Assembly: GCA_947579605.1 (NCBI GenBank)
Contig: OX388305.1
Span: 21,713,542 to 21,777,541, forward strand
DNA: 64,000 nt
DNA from: Athripsodes cinereus
Taxonomy: Eukaryota; Arthropoda; Insecta; Trichoptera; Leptoceridae
Reading direction: 5' to 3'
Shown here: positions 1-11,474 of the stretch, piece by piece
Numbering within the stretch: the first letter of the stretch is position 1
Layout of the letters: each line of letters opens with the position of its first letter
The notes under the pieces: generated by a model
Told to the model about the DNA's origin: nothing
Databases searched by the model: none
The model's input: the letters and a program-made list of their open reading frames with translations, nothing else
Position numbers and translations under genes: made by a program

Positions 1-39
1 AGAAGTATTTTAAGACTGTGTATCACTGATAAAAACCAA

Positions 40-172
40 TAAAAAATAAGACATTCTGGAAGGGTGGTGGCCTCATCGCTGAATTGTAATGTAAAAAGGT
101 CTTACACAGGAAGTTTAACGAACACTTACCTTTTACATGGCATTTTAAAATTTACAGATCAGAGTTAGACAC
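40..172 (-). repeat. SINE1 fragment, head half
   Basis: The plus strand reads AAGACATTCTGGAAGGGTGG, then CTCATCGCTGAATTG and a CTTTTACATGGCATT-like block. This follows, in order, the head half of the complete SINE1 copy at 821-1075. The tail half is absent. The copy is diverged and its right end, near the GAGTTAGAC equivalent of the GAGTGGGAGACC block, is approximate. It is a member of the non-autonomous family described at 821-1075. Confidence 0.7.
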
Positions 173-807
173 CTACAAAATACAGTTATTTTTTATTACC
201 TTTTGTTCATTTAATATCAAGGTGAGAAATAAAAGTCATTAGCATAAACTTGTATAATATGGCCCACAAATGAAAAAAATAAAAATACAAAAACCTATTC
301 AAGTAAATACTAGTATTATAATATATTTTATAAAATAACAGAAAATAAGGTTCAAAAATATTTGCATCAACATTTTCGCCATCTTGTTTGAAGTTATTCA
401 TGAAGAATGATCAATTCTTAGTTCATTGTTTCCTGATGATTTGGTGATTGTTTTCTGTAAGAGGTTGGATTCAAATCTGGTTTATTGTCTATTATATCTA
501 ATGCTATCTATCTACTGAATCCTCTTCGCCATTTTCCTCATTATCTAGAACAATTACTCATAGAGTGAAAAATTTACCTTCTACGAAAATGAATGCGGAA
601 TTTTATCGTACCAGATTTTCATATATGGGACGTATATTTATGGATGAAATATTTTTACTTTATGTATTACATAATAATAATAATAATAAAAAAGTCTTCA
701 TATTTATAAATTACCTTCTATCTCAAAGGAAATGTCAAAAATATAATAATTTTGTGAATATAATTTGGAGATCTCATGAAGACAAACGTAGAAGAATAAC
801 TCCTACG
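173..807. other. AT-rich stretch, no gene seen
   Basis: No coding or repeat signal stands out apart from a short (AAT)n run near 671-690. The small open frames here have AT-driven composition and no recognisable motif. Confidence 0.6.
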
Positions 808-820
808 TAATGGTCTCATG

Positions 821-1075
821 CTATACTATACTATACTACTATCACGGCATATCCCACAAGTGGGGTAGCCAGCAGATCAGCTGCATGTAAGAAACATGCA
901 AACTGTCCTCTTCGTGCCAATATAAAATCAAGACATTCAGGATGGGTGGCAAACCTCATCGCTGAATTTAAGATGTAAAATGTCTTATTTTTTTCGAACA
1001 CCTGCCTTTTACAGGGCACTCGAAAACTTACGCAGAAGAGTGGGAGACCAATTCTTTACAGGGTGCTCCACGGGA
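821..1075 (-). mobile_element. SINE1, complete copy with 13-bp TSD
   Basis: This is a complete copy of a short non-autonomous retroposon, about 255 bp. Read on the minus strand it starts CCGTGGAGCACC, carries a B-box-like GTGTTCGAA, and ends TACCCCACTTGTGGGATATG, then GCCGTGATAGTAG and a TATAG repeat. The identical 13-mer TAATGGTCTCATG flanks it at 808-820 and 1076-1088, a target-site duplication typical of LINE-mediated retroposition. The last 40 bp resemble the 3' end of the RTE-A LINE found elsewhere in the window, so RTE-A machinery is the likely mobiliser (inference). The copy at 23,137-23,389 is nearly identical. A 62-codon open frame on the minus strand is shared by both copies but reads like chance translation of the repeat. 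Confidence 0.9.
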
Positions 1076-1088
1076 TAATGGTCTCATG

Positions 1089-1652
1089 ACATGAGAAAAA
1101 TCTTTATTAAATAGTTGCAGATGGCTCAAGACAGAAATGCCGAAAGAAGTGTGTGAGACGTATGTTCCGAATCGGATAGGAAAAACTGTGAGCAAGTAAA
1201 ACATTTAATTATTTATGATCCTTGGTATCGATTGCCTTATGTTAACAATATTATATCTTTCGTACAAGATGAATGTTACAGCAATAGATATGAATATAAC
1301 TGAGAAATTCGAATATGCTTGATTACTTCTCATTTTACAATATCTTACTTCATTAGCTATATACTATAATATAAATGAAAAGGCAGAGCAGTTTGCACGT
1401 TTTCAATGTTTAAAATAAAATCAGATTGTTTTTCAAATATACCTACCTATTTTTGGAATGTACCTATTTATTATCAATAAATAGGTTTTGTTTATTTATT
1501 TATGTCCAAATGTACAAACAGGCATATAATAATTAAAATTACAACAAGATACATACAAATAAAAAGGTAATCAACAAATTAATGTTCTCTTTGTTGGCAA
1601 ACTTAAGAGAGTATTCGTCACATCTTCATCGAAATAAAAGACGCACTGTGGT
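1089..1652. other. AT-rich spacer
   Basis: No gene seen. Around 1,485-1,505 there is a TTTATTTATTTATG run next to TGTACAAACAGGC. It resembles the microsatellite end of a LINE in minus orientation, but it is too short to assign. Confidence 0.5.
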
Positions 1653-1660
1653 ATAATCAA

Positions 1661-2056
1661 TAGTGATGTAACGAATATTCGTATTCGCGAATATTCGCAT
1701 ATTTTAAAGTATTCGCATTCGCAAAAAAATATGCGAATATTATTTCGGTAATTAAGTATCGGATATTCGGTAAAAGTACCGGATACATACCCGGTACATT
1801 GTAGAAAAAGGTACTGCAAGAAAATATTCTTTAAGAAAACCGAGGAGTTTTGAAATATTTTAAATTCCTATACCATTTTGAAAATTCAACGACGGGGGGG
1901 TAGAAATTTAAATGATTGAGCAATATTGTAGAAATCTAAGCAAGTCAATATTCGCTATTCGCATTCGCATTCGCGAATGTCGAATGCGAATGTCGGCAAC
2001 AAATATTCGCATTCGCATTCGCGAATATCCAAAATCACACATTCGTTACATCACTA
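1661..2056. mobile_element. hAT-type MITE, 396 bp, 8-bp TSD
   Basis: The element starts TAGTGATGTAACGAAT and ends with the exact reverse complement ATTCGTTACATCACTA, giving 16-bp terminal inverted repeats. ATAATCAA is duplicated on both sides (1653-1660 and 2057-2064). An 8-bp TSD with TAGTG-type ends is diagnostic of the hAT superfamily. It contains no transposase frame, so it is non-autonomous. The subterminal zones are packed with ATTCGCATTCGCGAAT-like units in both orientations, which probably act as transposase-binding repeats (inference from hAT biology). Confidence 0.92.
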
Positions 2057-2064
2057 ATAATCAA

Positions 2065-3536
2065 TAAATAAAGAAAAAAACTAACTAAAAAAACATTTCG
2101 TGATTGCACAAGTTTTTCTTAATATTTTGGAATAAGAAAATAATAAAGAAGTTTTAATATTTATTACCTACCTTCTATCTCAGAATAAAACGTAAAAAAA
2201 ATATTTCTTCTTAACTTTCAAAAAACCAATTATTGATATCTTTTAATTTCATCATTGTGAAATAATCCTTGAAAGTTTAATATTTGTTTTTGTAATAGAC
2301 ATTTGAGATATTATATTTGAAAGTAATAAAATCAATATACCCGGATAAAACTTATCGGGATATTTATTTATTATTAAAAAAAAACAATGTTGAAATCTCA
2401 ACAGAAGAAAACATAAATTTGATACATTATGAAAGTCGGACCGTACATAAATATGTAAATTGTTATACCTACGCCATCTGTGAACGTCTTCATTATACGA
2501 GATAAAGGAAATAAATCGAAGTTAATAAAATACTTCCAACAAGTACTTTCGGTCAATAACATCAAGATTTTGTAAATCTTTATATTTTTCGTGTTATTCA
2601 GAGTTATTTGAATATTTTTCTGATCCCTGGTAAACGAGTGGGTGGTCTTTAAAAATAGGACATAATTTGAATCTTTGTTTGGTGATTATCGAGTGATTAA
2701 TATTGAATTAACCAGAAGTATATAGGTATTAAAAGTAAGAGTATAATATGATTATTCTTTTGACGTCCTTGTGAAATAATATATGTTTATAACGAGGGGT
2801 TGAATGACAGCGTTTTGGCCAGAATTTATCTTTTTGAGTGGCAAATCCTGATGTTTCCTGAGGGTAGTTTTATCTTAAATGTGACAGATTTAAAACAAAT
2901 GTAAACAGAAGCTTGTAGTTTTATCTTAGCTACCCTTATCCACTTAAATAATAAAAAAATCTAGGACAGATGTCACCGAAATTACTGTTATCTTTTAACA
3001 GATTACAGGTGAGAGCAATATCATTGTAGGTATAATGGAAAATAGTTTAATCAAAACAATAGCCCAAAAGAGATCAGCCATACCTTATAATATTTTCGTG
3101 GTTGTTGTTGCTGTTTACTTTACGTCTTAGAGAATTTTGTTAATAGTACTAAACATAAATATATTTTATCATCGTCCTCAATAATGATTACATTGATTCA
3201 TGGTTATATAAATTTGAAGAGAAAATATTAATATAAGCTACCAAACTTTGTTTCCGTCAACATACTAAATAAGTAAATTTCTAATAAGCTTTTAGATAAT
3301 TTAAAGTAGGTACACTGTTTCAATAAAAAAGATTAGAAAATCATAGTAAGAATTAATAACATAATTATTAATCGTTGTAAATGTTTGATATTTCTTTCTT
3401 TGCTATTTCCAACAGAACTGATAAAAAAGAATAATTAGGATCTTTTTTTAAGAATTTGATTACTTTCAAAGTACTACTTCGAAAGCATTTTTCGTAGAAG
3501 TGAATATGTTCTTTACAACTAAGTACGTAAGAAAAG
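2065..3536. other. AT-rich spacer, no gene seen
   Basis: No coding region or repeat copy was recognised. A TTTTATCTTA motif recurs at 2,868 and 2,919, between GGGTAG and CTACCC, but it is too weak to call as an element. Confidence 0.5.
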
Positions 3537-4115
3537 CTTCGAGAAAATTAATTGATATATATTTTATTTGCATCATCATCATCATCATCATCTCTAGCCA
3601 TCTCTCCACTGCTGGATGTAGGCCTCTTCCATATTCTTCCATCTTTTTCTCTCCTGCGCGACTGCTGTCCACCTCCTACCCGCGACATGGATGATATCGT
3701 CAACCCATCTTTTCTGCGTAATGCATAATGTTGCAAATTAGGATAATTACCTACTCCTAATCAAACCTTATAATGAATTAAAAAAAACATGATCGATCAA
3801 AGATCAACGTTAAAGTAAATGAAAAACTAAAAGAGTGAATTAAAAAATACTAATTGTGTTTTAAAAATAGCTGCTAACTAAAAATTCAAAAGTTTATGGT
3901 CATACATATGATACTTCAAGAAAATTTTGCTTTATATTTTATTTGCATAATGTTGGAAATTAAGATAATTATTTCTAATCCAACCTTTTTATGAATTAAA
4001 AAAAAACATGATCGATCAAAGATCAACGTTAAAGTTAATGAAAAACTAGAAGAGTGAATTAAAAAATACTTAATTGCGTTTAAAAAAAAAACAAATGTTT
4101 ATGGTCATATGATAC
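3537..4115 (+). repeat. Tandem duplication of ~200 bp, first copy interrupted
   Basis: Two adjacent copies share CTTC(G/A)AGAAAATT, TTTTATTTGCAT, GCATAATGTTG, ACATGATCGATCAAAGATCA, and GAGTGAATTAAAAAATACT in the same order. Copy 1 runs about 3,537-3,912 and copy 2 about 3,913-4,115. Copy 1 is longer because a LINE 3' fragment (3,571-3,722) lies inside it at the TTTGCAT position. Copy 2 reads straight through that site, so it preserves the empty site. Confidence 0.85.
3571..3722 (-). mobile_element. LINE 3' fragment (RTE-like C-terminus)
   Basis: On the minus strand a frame reads KRWVDDIIHVAGRRWTAVAQ, then ERKRWKNMEEAYIQQW, followed by a stop and (ATG)n. This is the conserved C-terminal tail of RTE-type LINE polyproteins (R-W-x-D-D ... 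W ... EEAYIQQW), here a severely 5'-truncated piece of about 150 bp. It inserted into copy 1 of the tandem duplication at 3,537-4,115, with GCAT on both sides (3,570-3,573 and 3,723-3,726). It is a different family from RTE-A. Confidence 0.8.
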
Positions 4116-4810
4116 TAGAAATCACATTATAATTATGAAAGACATCCTGAGACATGAAAAAGAATTCCAAAGAAAAAAAGGGAAATGTCGATAGTATACC
4201 GAACAAAAAAGCAAAAAATGCTGATTCATTACTTATTATCCATGAAAATATAAATAATACAGAATTAATAACGAATGTCCAGAAGAGGCAATGTTCATTC
4301 ACTAGGAACGAAGTCATAATTACTTTTGAATAATAACTCGGTACATTTTTTTTTTATTTATTTGAAAAATATCACAAAAATACATATATATTACACATTT
4401 ACTAAAATACACTTAAAAATCTATTGTTTACTATCCCATTAAAAGAGTTATAGTTGTGTATGGGATATTGTATGTATGGGATATGTATGACATATTAATA
4501 TATAATAACACACAGATGTCGTATTGTCATAATTGATGCATTCAGAGATTATTATATGTACGAAACTAAAATATTTGTCCATAATACAAAACATGGAACG
4601 GACACGGGATAGTGTCAGTTGGAATGTGGGCATACATAAATAACTTTAGCTATTTCCTTCGCAATGTATGTAAGTCTATTACAAAAGTATAATACTAACA
4701 ATTTAATTAGTGACCATTAAGTTTTCGGTTATAGATATGACCGATTTCGGTATGAATATTATTTTCGATAATGAGCCTGCCTACGCCTATTTCATTTGGC
4801 CCCGTGCTCA
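4116..4810. other. AT-rich spacer
   Basis: Mostly featureless. The GC-richer patch 4,770-4,815 (CCTGCCTACGCC, then GGCCCCGTGCTC) differs from its surroundings and may belong to an unrecognised old repeat. Confidence 0.4.
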
Positions 4811-4817
4811 TATTAAC

Positions 4818-4893
4818 TGCGGGAGTTCCAGATAAAGCATAGGTCTTTCCTATAAATTTCCGAGTGCCTGAAAAAAGCAGGGGTTCGTAAACC
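4818..4893 (+). repeat. SINE1 fragment, head part
   Basis: CCAGATAAAGCATAGGTCTT, then TTCCGAGTGCCTGAAAAAAG and CAGGGGTTCG follow the SINE1 head (CCCGGTAAAGAATTGGTCTC ... TTTTCGAGTG ... GGCAGGTGTTCG) in plus orientation. The tail half is replaced by the LINE piece that begins a few bases downstream. Confidence 0.6.
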
Positions 4894-4901
4894 ATGAAGG
4901 A

Positions 4902-5034
4902 TACCATCATCATCATCGCCCTCGACGTTCCTCTTTAGATCACAGAGCAGAAACTAGCTTCCTCCATTCAGAGCGTCTCTGTGCCAATCGCGTCACCTCT
5001 TCCCACGATATTCCCTGCAATCTGATGTCGTTGA
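4902..5034 (-). mobile_element. LINE C-terminal fragment
   Basis: The minus strand reads DIRLQGISWEEVTRLAQRRS, then EWRKLVSAL, one stop, and SKEERRGR, followed by a (GATGAT)n run. The pattern W-E-E-V/A ... A-Q-x-R-x-x-W-R ... ERRGR is a common C-terminal end of insect non-LTR reverse transcriptases. Only this terminal scrap survives, with one stop codon. Confidence 0.7.
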
Positions 5035-5039
5035 AGAAT

Positions 5040-6311
5040 ACCACTCACATATTTTATTGGCTGGGGGAGGACGTGATAATACAGTAGTATAAGTAAATGA
5101 ATTTCAAAGTCAAACTTTCATTTGTATGGAATTTAATCGCAATCGATCTACGGCGTAGATACGCATTGTGTAATTTTATCATTAATAGCATCGTCAACCG
5201 TTATTTACTTGAATTAGAAAACGAAGCAAATAAGCGAATCACTATTTATTTATCTTGCAATAATATGTAGATACTAAACTGACGTGATCTGATCCGAAAG
5301 TGTTATACGAATTTAATTATACCTACTTCAGATACTAGGTACTGGATTTTCGGATTCGGGTAACATCGAATTAAATAACATTGCTCGGTTTTCAGTTCAG
5401 TTTACGGTATGAAATCCAATTTCAACACGAAACTACGTCAAAAACTTTATTATTTACTATAGTTAATGCATCTGCCAACTGTCGTATAGAGATTACTGAA
5501 TTAATATTATTATTACGTTGGTTTGATGTCAGATATTCAACACTAATAAAAAGCTACATTTGAGAATCAGGTAGAACTTTTGATTATACTATCATACTAA
5601 ATATCCCAAGTTTATAATTGCTGGTGATAACATTTGATGCACAATAATATTCATACGGTGCAATAACTCATGAGGTGCAATACAGAGCTTAGTACCAAAA
5701 AAATAATTTAGTTTAGTTTTGTATTACTAAAGCTCTTATTTTGCCGGTTCATGGGCTCGTTAGATATTATACATAATGCATTTCCACAAGGAGAATAAAC
5801 GAAAATTAAGTTTAACCGTCATTTCTAAAAAATTAGTCGAAGTGAGAGTTAAGTCAATTTATAGCAATTTGTTATTTCTCATAATCTTACTCGATTTTTT
5901 TTTAATTTTTATTTATCCACCCATTGCAGAGTGATTTGAGCCCTTAGGGAACAAATAAAGTATTCGATGCTAAGAGTATATTATATTATAAGCAAACAAA
6001 ATATATTTAAAATGTAGATAGGCAAATTGTCCTTCTCGTTCATTATATAATTGGATTTGCAGACTTCTTTATATTAAAGCATTTTTATTACAACCAAAAG
6101 AATTCAAAGAAACTCTAAAATATGTTATAAATAAATAAAAAAATATACTTTTTCCAATTTTTTGTTGTTGAAATTATCAATATTTATCAATTTTTGAAGC
6201 TTTCTATTAAATTTTATTTTGATAATTTTTAACAACAGCTACTTATTAAATACTTAAGAGACAATAATTTATGAGAAGTAGAAATCGATTTACACTACTA
6301 CAGTAACTATT
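5040..6311. other. AT-rich spacer, no gene seen
   Basis: No coding or repeat assignment could be made in this stretch. Its open frames are short and AT-driven. Confidence 0.5.
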
Positions 6312-6531
6312 TCATCACGGAATATCCCACAAGTGGGGTAGCCAGCAGGCCAGCTTCATGAAATAAACATACTATCCGTCCTCTACTTGACAAGACAAAA
6401 CATGGATGAGTGACAAACATCATTACTGAATTTAAAATGTCTTTTAATTTTCAAACATCTGCAAATTTACACGACTCTGGAAAAATTAAATAAAATAGAA
6501 GGACAGCAATTCTTTGCCGGCTACTCCACGG
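6312..6531 (-). mobile_element. SINE1, nearly full-length, diverged
   Basis: The plus strand begins CATCACGGAATATCCCACAA, then GTGGGGTAGCCAGCAG, and ends GCAATTCTTTGCCGGCTACT followed by CCACGG. This spans tail to head of SINE1. It is older than the 821-1075 and 23,137-23,389 copies because substitutions and small deletions are spread along it. No clear TSD is visible. Confidence 0.85.
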
Positions 6532-9500
6532 AACTTGATGGATTCATAAATGTTTGATATCCAATAAAATAATTTCCATCACCAAATATATCTCCTCTAC
6601 GGCTTCTGAAAATACTTGAAAGATTTATGAATATATTTAATTTTTTTATATCAGAAAAAAACAAATGTTTTACAAAATATTCGGTGTCGCTGAAGAAAGA
6701 AATTCAAATTATATTGCTTCATTTCAAAAACAATGTATAAAGAACGAATTTGAAATGAAAGCTTTACATACGTAAGTTCAAAAGTTCACATACTTTTTTA
6801 GAAAGTCTGTCTGGGGGCTTTCCGCAGCTCTGAGCTTTATAAAGCCGCTACATGATGCACGGAAAATTTATCGTTTAATATTATAAACATTGTATATATG
6901 GAACATCATACATACGTAAAGAGGATTATGTTTTCTCCAGAAAAAATAAGTATTTTTGGAAAGGTTTTAAGTCCGCTTGTGTATGACAGAAATGAAAAGT
7001 AATCTTTATTTTTGGAAGGAGGATAATAAAATAATAAATTCAAGATACGTGATATCATATTAAGCTGTTTCTAAACTTAATTAGAGATATATAAGTTATC
7101 ATAGATTTGAAATCTTCAGGTAACTTAATACACTTCAATTTAATCTCAGTTAGGGTTTATTGATTGAATACCAATCAGATTATTTTCAAGTTAATTATGC
7201 TTAAAATAACAATAATATACTATCTTATATTAAAGGAAAATCGATTAGACCCAATAACATCTAATTTGAAATAAATATAAAACGATGTAAAAGCAATCAT
7301 AATTTTGAGTGCGAACACATTTAATTTCGAGATTCTCTTTCCATCATTGTTGTTGAAACATAGATTTCTTCATTTGTGGTAGGTATTTTAGCAATCCGTC
7401 TAAATAGACGATAAACGTGATCGAATATAGAAACTTTATTTATGGTAATAAGCCGTCATCCGAACTCAAGCCTATTGAACATCCCAGTTTCCCAGTCTGA
7501 ACCTGATAATAACAAATTTTAAAAACGAGCATGAAGTATAACGCAGACGTTTTGAGGGCTCGACAAAATTTATTTTTCACTTAAAAACGACTGACAAAGT
7601 AAACTATTGCAAACATAGATCCTATGCCAATAATGGCGTAACATTTGAATTATTGAATTAAAGAGTGATATTTTATTTTAGACGTTTTCAAAAGAAAATA
7701 ATATTTTGAACGTAAAAGGAAACAAGAAACATAATTAGTATACTTTTAAGTACTTGTCTATACTTTAAATAGTACCCAGAAATAGCAGGTGTTGTAAGAC
7801 TGAAGGAAGTTTACGCATAATATATTTTTAACTATAAGAATTCTCAGATATTTCAGGCTGTTTTATTATTAAAGCTTGAATTTTCTTTGACTGGCATTGC
7901 CAATTATTATAGGAATAAAAATAACAAATTGACATGGATTCTACGCAAGATTTGATTATATTATTTTTTCTCTAGTATTTTTATAGACAGGCTTAAATAT
8001 ACAGACTGATATTCTATATTTGGAGACGATGTTACATATAATATAAAGGTATTCGATTAAGTACCTACCGAATACATATGTCACCCACCCCTCTCTATGA
8101 CATTTCTTAAGCCGTGAAACTGCTTTTATTGGAATATTATATTCTAAATTGCTTTCGTATAATTGAAAAAAAATATTCAAAATCTTATGGACAATATTTG
8201 GTGAAATAAATTAAATAATTTATCAAGATTCAAAATACAAACAGAGATGAGAAAACATTTACACTTGTCTGATATATGAATAAACACGAAAGCACGTAAT
8301 TGGTGTTAGCACATATATAAATGTAATTGTACCGTCTTTGAATTAAAATCTAGTTTTATTCTAAACTGAAAACAAAAATTGGTATGTATGTACGTATGTA
8401 TGTTATGTTTTATCTCACGTCTTCGTATAACTGTTTACAGCAAACCACGTAGCAATGGAAATGAATTAGTGGAGCGATTCTGTGATGAATTCCTAAATAG
8501 TCTTGTATTGTAAAGCACCGCCAGGACATGTTGTCATATTCTGTAGATAATGCTAAGTTGTTCATGATGCATTTTAAACGTTATATGGTCATTGCATACA
8601 TGATTCTTTTTGTATGCATACAAGATTATCTACAAACCAATTTCTTTTATCACGGAACTAAATCGTTCGTAACCGAAAAAAAGTAAAACGAAAATAAGTG
8701 ATCAGACATATTTACAAATTCTCTGTATACTCACGTGTACAGTATTTGGAATACGGAAAATATTTTCTGAATGAGAGGTGTGGAAGAGCTGTTTTGTAGA
8801 AAAGTAGAAAAAAAATTCCAATTGATCGTCAACGGCAAGAGAATCCAATAAGATAAGTAAAGAAGAAGATTTAAGATATGTAAAAAATGTACTAAAAGAA
8901 GTTTGTTTTAGCAGTGTCTAAGTAAAAGAAATAATTTTCCATATTTCCAAATAATCTATTAATTCATAAACTTTTGAACCAATATGTTTAATTATTTTCG
9001 ACAAATGGACATTTAATACATTATGCTCATGCCCAACGCATTATTCTACCACCCGAAATTCAACAACTTAGCTCGTCATCTACTTTTGCATACCATAATA
9101 TAATATCATTTTGATTAAAAAACAGATATAATTTGCTCCAATTTTTATTCATAAAAGTGTTGTAACATATCAAAATCTCTAATGGACACATCGTTTATTA
9201 TAGCAACGTCCAGCACTGAATTATTACATCAAAAATATCAACAGAAACACTAGATATCAGATGTATTTCATCATTGACACAACATAAATAAATTTAAAAA
9301 AAAAACACATAACCATCCATCTTTAGAATAACTACGCAGCCATCGAACTCATTTTTACCGGAGATGTGATTTGAGATAACAATAAAATACATTCACAGGT
9401 CTGCCTACAAAATAATAATATTAAAATTTATTCTCATTTTATGTGTATATAAACCTCATAAAAGTGATATATTCCCACTTGATAAGTACATAGTAATAAA

Positions 9501-10095
9501 AATAATATTAACATCTACGGTATCAGAAAGTTCAAGTGGTAGCGGCTGATATCCGTGCATCCGTTAACACAACTTTATAGCATATTTCCCGTTATATATT
9601 CGTAATATTAGTATAAATAATTATATTAAAATGTTAAATTTATCGGGTTAAACATTAATAACACTACGTATTAACTAAAAGTGTTGTAAACAGCATATTA
9701 AAATATAACGTTAATAATTCCTTAAACTTATCTTTTAATATTAATTATACCAGAAGTGCGACGAATGTTTAATTTACGTGCTAAAATAATATTTGAACAA
9801 AGTAAGGAATGAGACTTGTTTTCAGAAAACTAGATTTGTTTCGAAATATGCTTGTATGAGAATTTATAGATATCATGTAAACCAAGAATAAAAGAAACAA
9901 TATTAACATATTATGTAGGTAAATATTTACATTCGACAATAATAATATATTACAAAAGCTATAAACAAAAGTAATTTCCAAATAAAATGTGAAATACTTT
10001 ATTTTTAATTCTAACTAAATAGCTTTAATTATTATTTATTAATTGTTTACACTGTTCAAGTGCTTAAACAAAAAGAATTTAATTTTTTTAGATAC
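6532..10095. other. 3.5 kb AT-rich spacer
   Basis: No gene or transposon recognised. A GTATGTATGTACGTATGTAT repeat lies at 8,383-8,403. No ORF in this stretch has a recognisable motif. Confidence 0.5.
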
Positions 10096-10099
10096 AATA

Positions 10100-10165
10100 A
10101 TATTGGATTGGTCTGCAACATCCCAGGTTTTTCTTCTCCATTCAGTTGTCTACTGCCAGTTTGTT
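10100..10165 (-). mobile_element. LINE C-terminal scrap
   Basis: The minus strand reads EWRRKTWDVADQSN. This matches EWRRKTKLVADQSN in the 41,000-41,090 fragment, including shared DNA (ATTGGATTGGTCTGCAAC and TTTTTCTTCTCCATTC). The upstream part is frame-disrupted. It is a remnant of one LINE family found twice in the window. Confidence 0.65.
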
Positions 10166-10200
10166 TTTAATTACTTACGTGGTACAGAGCATTTCCTCCA

Positions 10201-10285
10201 CCGCTTGATCCATGTAGAGTCTCGGAATTTTAATCGAGAGACCAGAGTTCGATTTCCCCCTGTGCCGATGTACTCCACCTACACG
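10201..10285 (+). repeat. SINE3 copy, diverged tRNA-like head
   Basis: GTAGAGTCTCGGAATTTTAA, then GAGACCAGAGTTCGATTTCC aligns with the tRNA-like head of SINE3 (GTAGAGTCTCGG ... GGTTCGATACC). The B box GAGTTCGATTTCC is still recognisable and the A box is degraded. Confidence 0.55.
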
Positions 10286-10289
10286 ACAT

Positions 10290-11345
10290 ATGCATATTTC
10301 TCACTGTGAGAGTATCTTTGGATTTCATTATCTCTTTATAAAATTAAAAAATTGAATTTTGGGATCAGAATGTTTTAGTGAATATCCATGTTAAAAAATA
10401 ATAATGGTCTATTATACAAAAGAAACCACAAATTTGCTAATTCAAAATATAAGAAACTTCCCAACTTTAAATATGTAAGTAAATACAAGTAATAAAGGTG
10501 AGTAAGTAATTAGTAAGTTTTACACTTAACATGATAAAGATATATATACCAAATTAGAGTATAAGGAAAAGGTTTCATACATAGATAATAAAAAGATAGG
10601 CATTCATACGTGTTGGTCAAATGTTTGATACACAACATGCTATATAAAATACAGCAGCACAGTGTTAGTAGTATTTTTAATTAAATTATTCGAAATAAGT
10701 AACTAATATACAAAAGTTTTCGTTGATGAATACGTAATATCTGAAAGATTGGTGATCTCTAGGACGCCAGTATAAAACACTAGGTTCAGCTTTCGTACCA
10801 TATAACGAAGATTTGCTCCTGTCCAAAAAGGTATGACATTTGGGATAAGATAAGTTTACTAATATAACAAACTATTCATTCATTATAATACTACATAAAG
10901 ATACTTAAAACCCGATAGAAGGTAATCCTAATATGTTCACTGAAATTATTCAACTATAATATACGCCAGGTATTATAGAAATTAGTTGGAGTTTTGGTTC
11001 AGTTATAGTTAATTAGTGTAACCAAATATTCAGAACAACTTAAGTTGAACTATGATAACTAGTAAGCCTCGATTTATGGAAATAAATAGGTACAAACTAT
11101 TTAAAAATAGTCACAGAAACCTGGTTTCGACATACAAAGTCATTGTCAAAGCCAAGTTTTTGTTTGCTAATGTATTTGTAAGTCCAAACCAGATTACTGT
11201 ACCTACCTATTATATGTATATATTAAAAATCAAACAGTTTGTGTTTATTTCCATAAATTAATAATTATGGAGTTTTATGAAATAAGTCAACTCATTCAAT
11301 ATAGAAAACCTCGATTATTCGAATAATATCTTATATAAATGAGAT
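10290..11345. other. AT-rich spacer, no gene seen
   Basis: No coding or repeat signal was recognised. It lies between two SINE3 copies. Confidence 0.5.
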
Positions 11346-11347
11346 CG

Positions 11348-11440
11348 TCGGTAGCCTGGAGGTAGAGTCTCGGTTTTGTGCACAAGAGGTCCGTGTTTCG
11401 ATCCCAGGTGCCGGTACACTCCCGGTGCTGGTATATTAGA
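11348..11440 (+). mobile_element. SINE3 copy (tRNA-derived head)
   Basis: GGTAGCCTGGAGGTAGAGTC supplies an A-box-like element and GTGTTTCGATCCC a B-box-like element about 35 nt later, the spacing of an internal RNA polymerase III promoter. The downstream body GGTGCCGGTACACTCCCGGT is family-specific. Related copies are at 10,201, 44,724 and 50,981. It is not a functional tRNA because it lacks a paired acceptor stem. Confidence 0.75.
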
Positions 11441-11474
11441 TTGTATTTTTGTTTATAACAAAAATCCAGTTATA

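Noticed and set aside
831..1019. 62-codon frame nearly identical to one at 23,190-23,375
   Set aside because: Both are translations of SINE1. The similarity is DNA-level repeat identity, not a conserved protein.
11348..11410. tRNA gene call on the plus strand
   Set aside because: It is tRNA-like in the promoter boxes only. Copies at 44,724 and 50,981 with a shared body show a SINE family.
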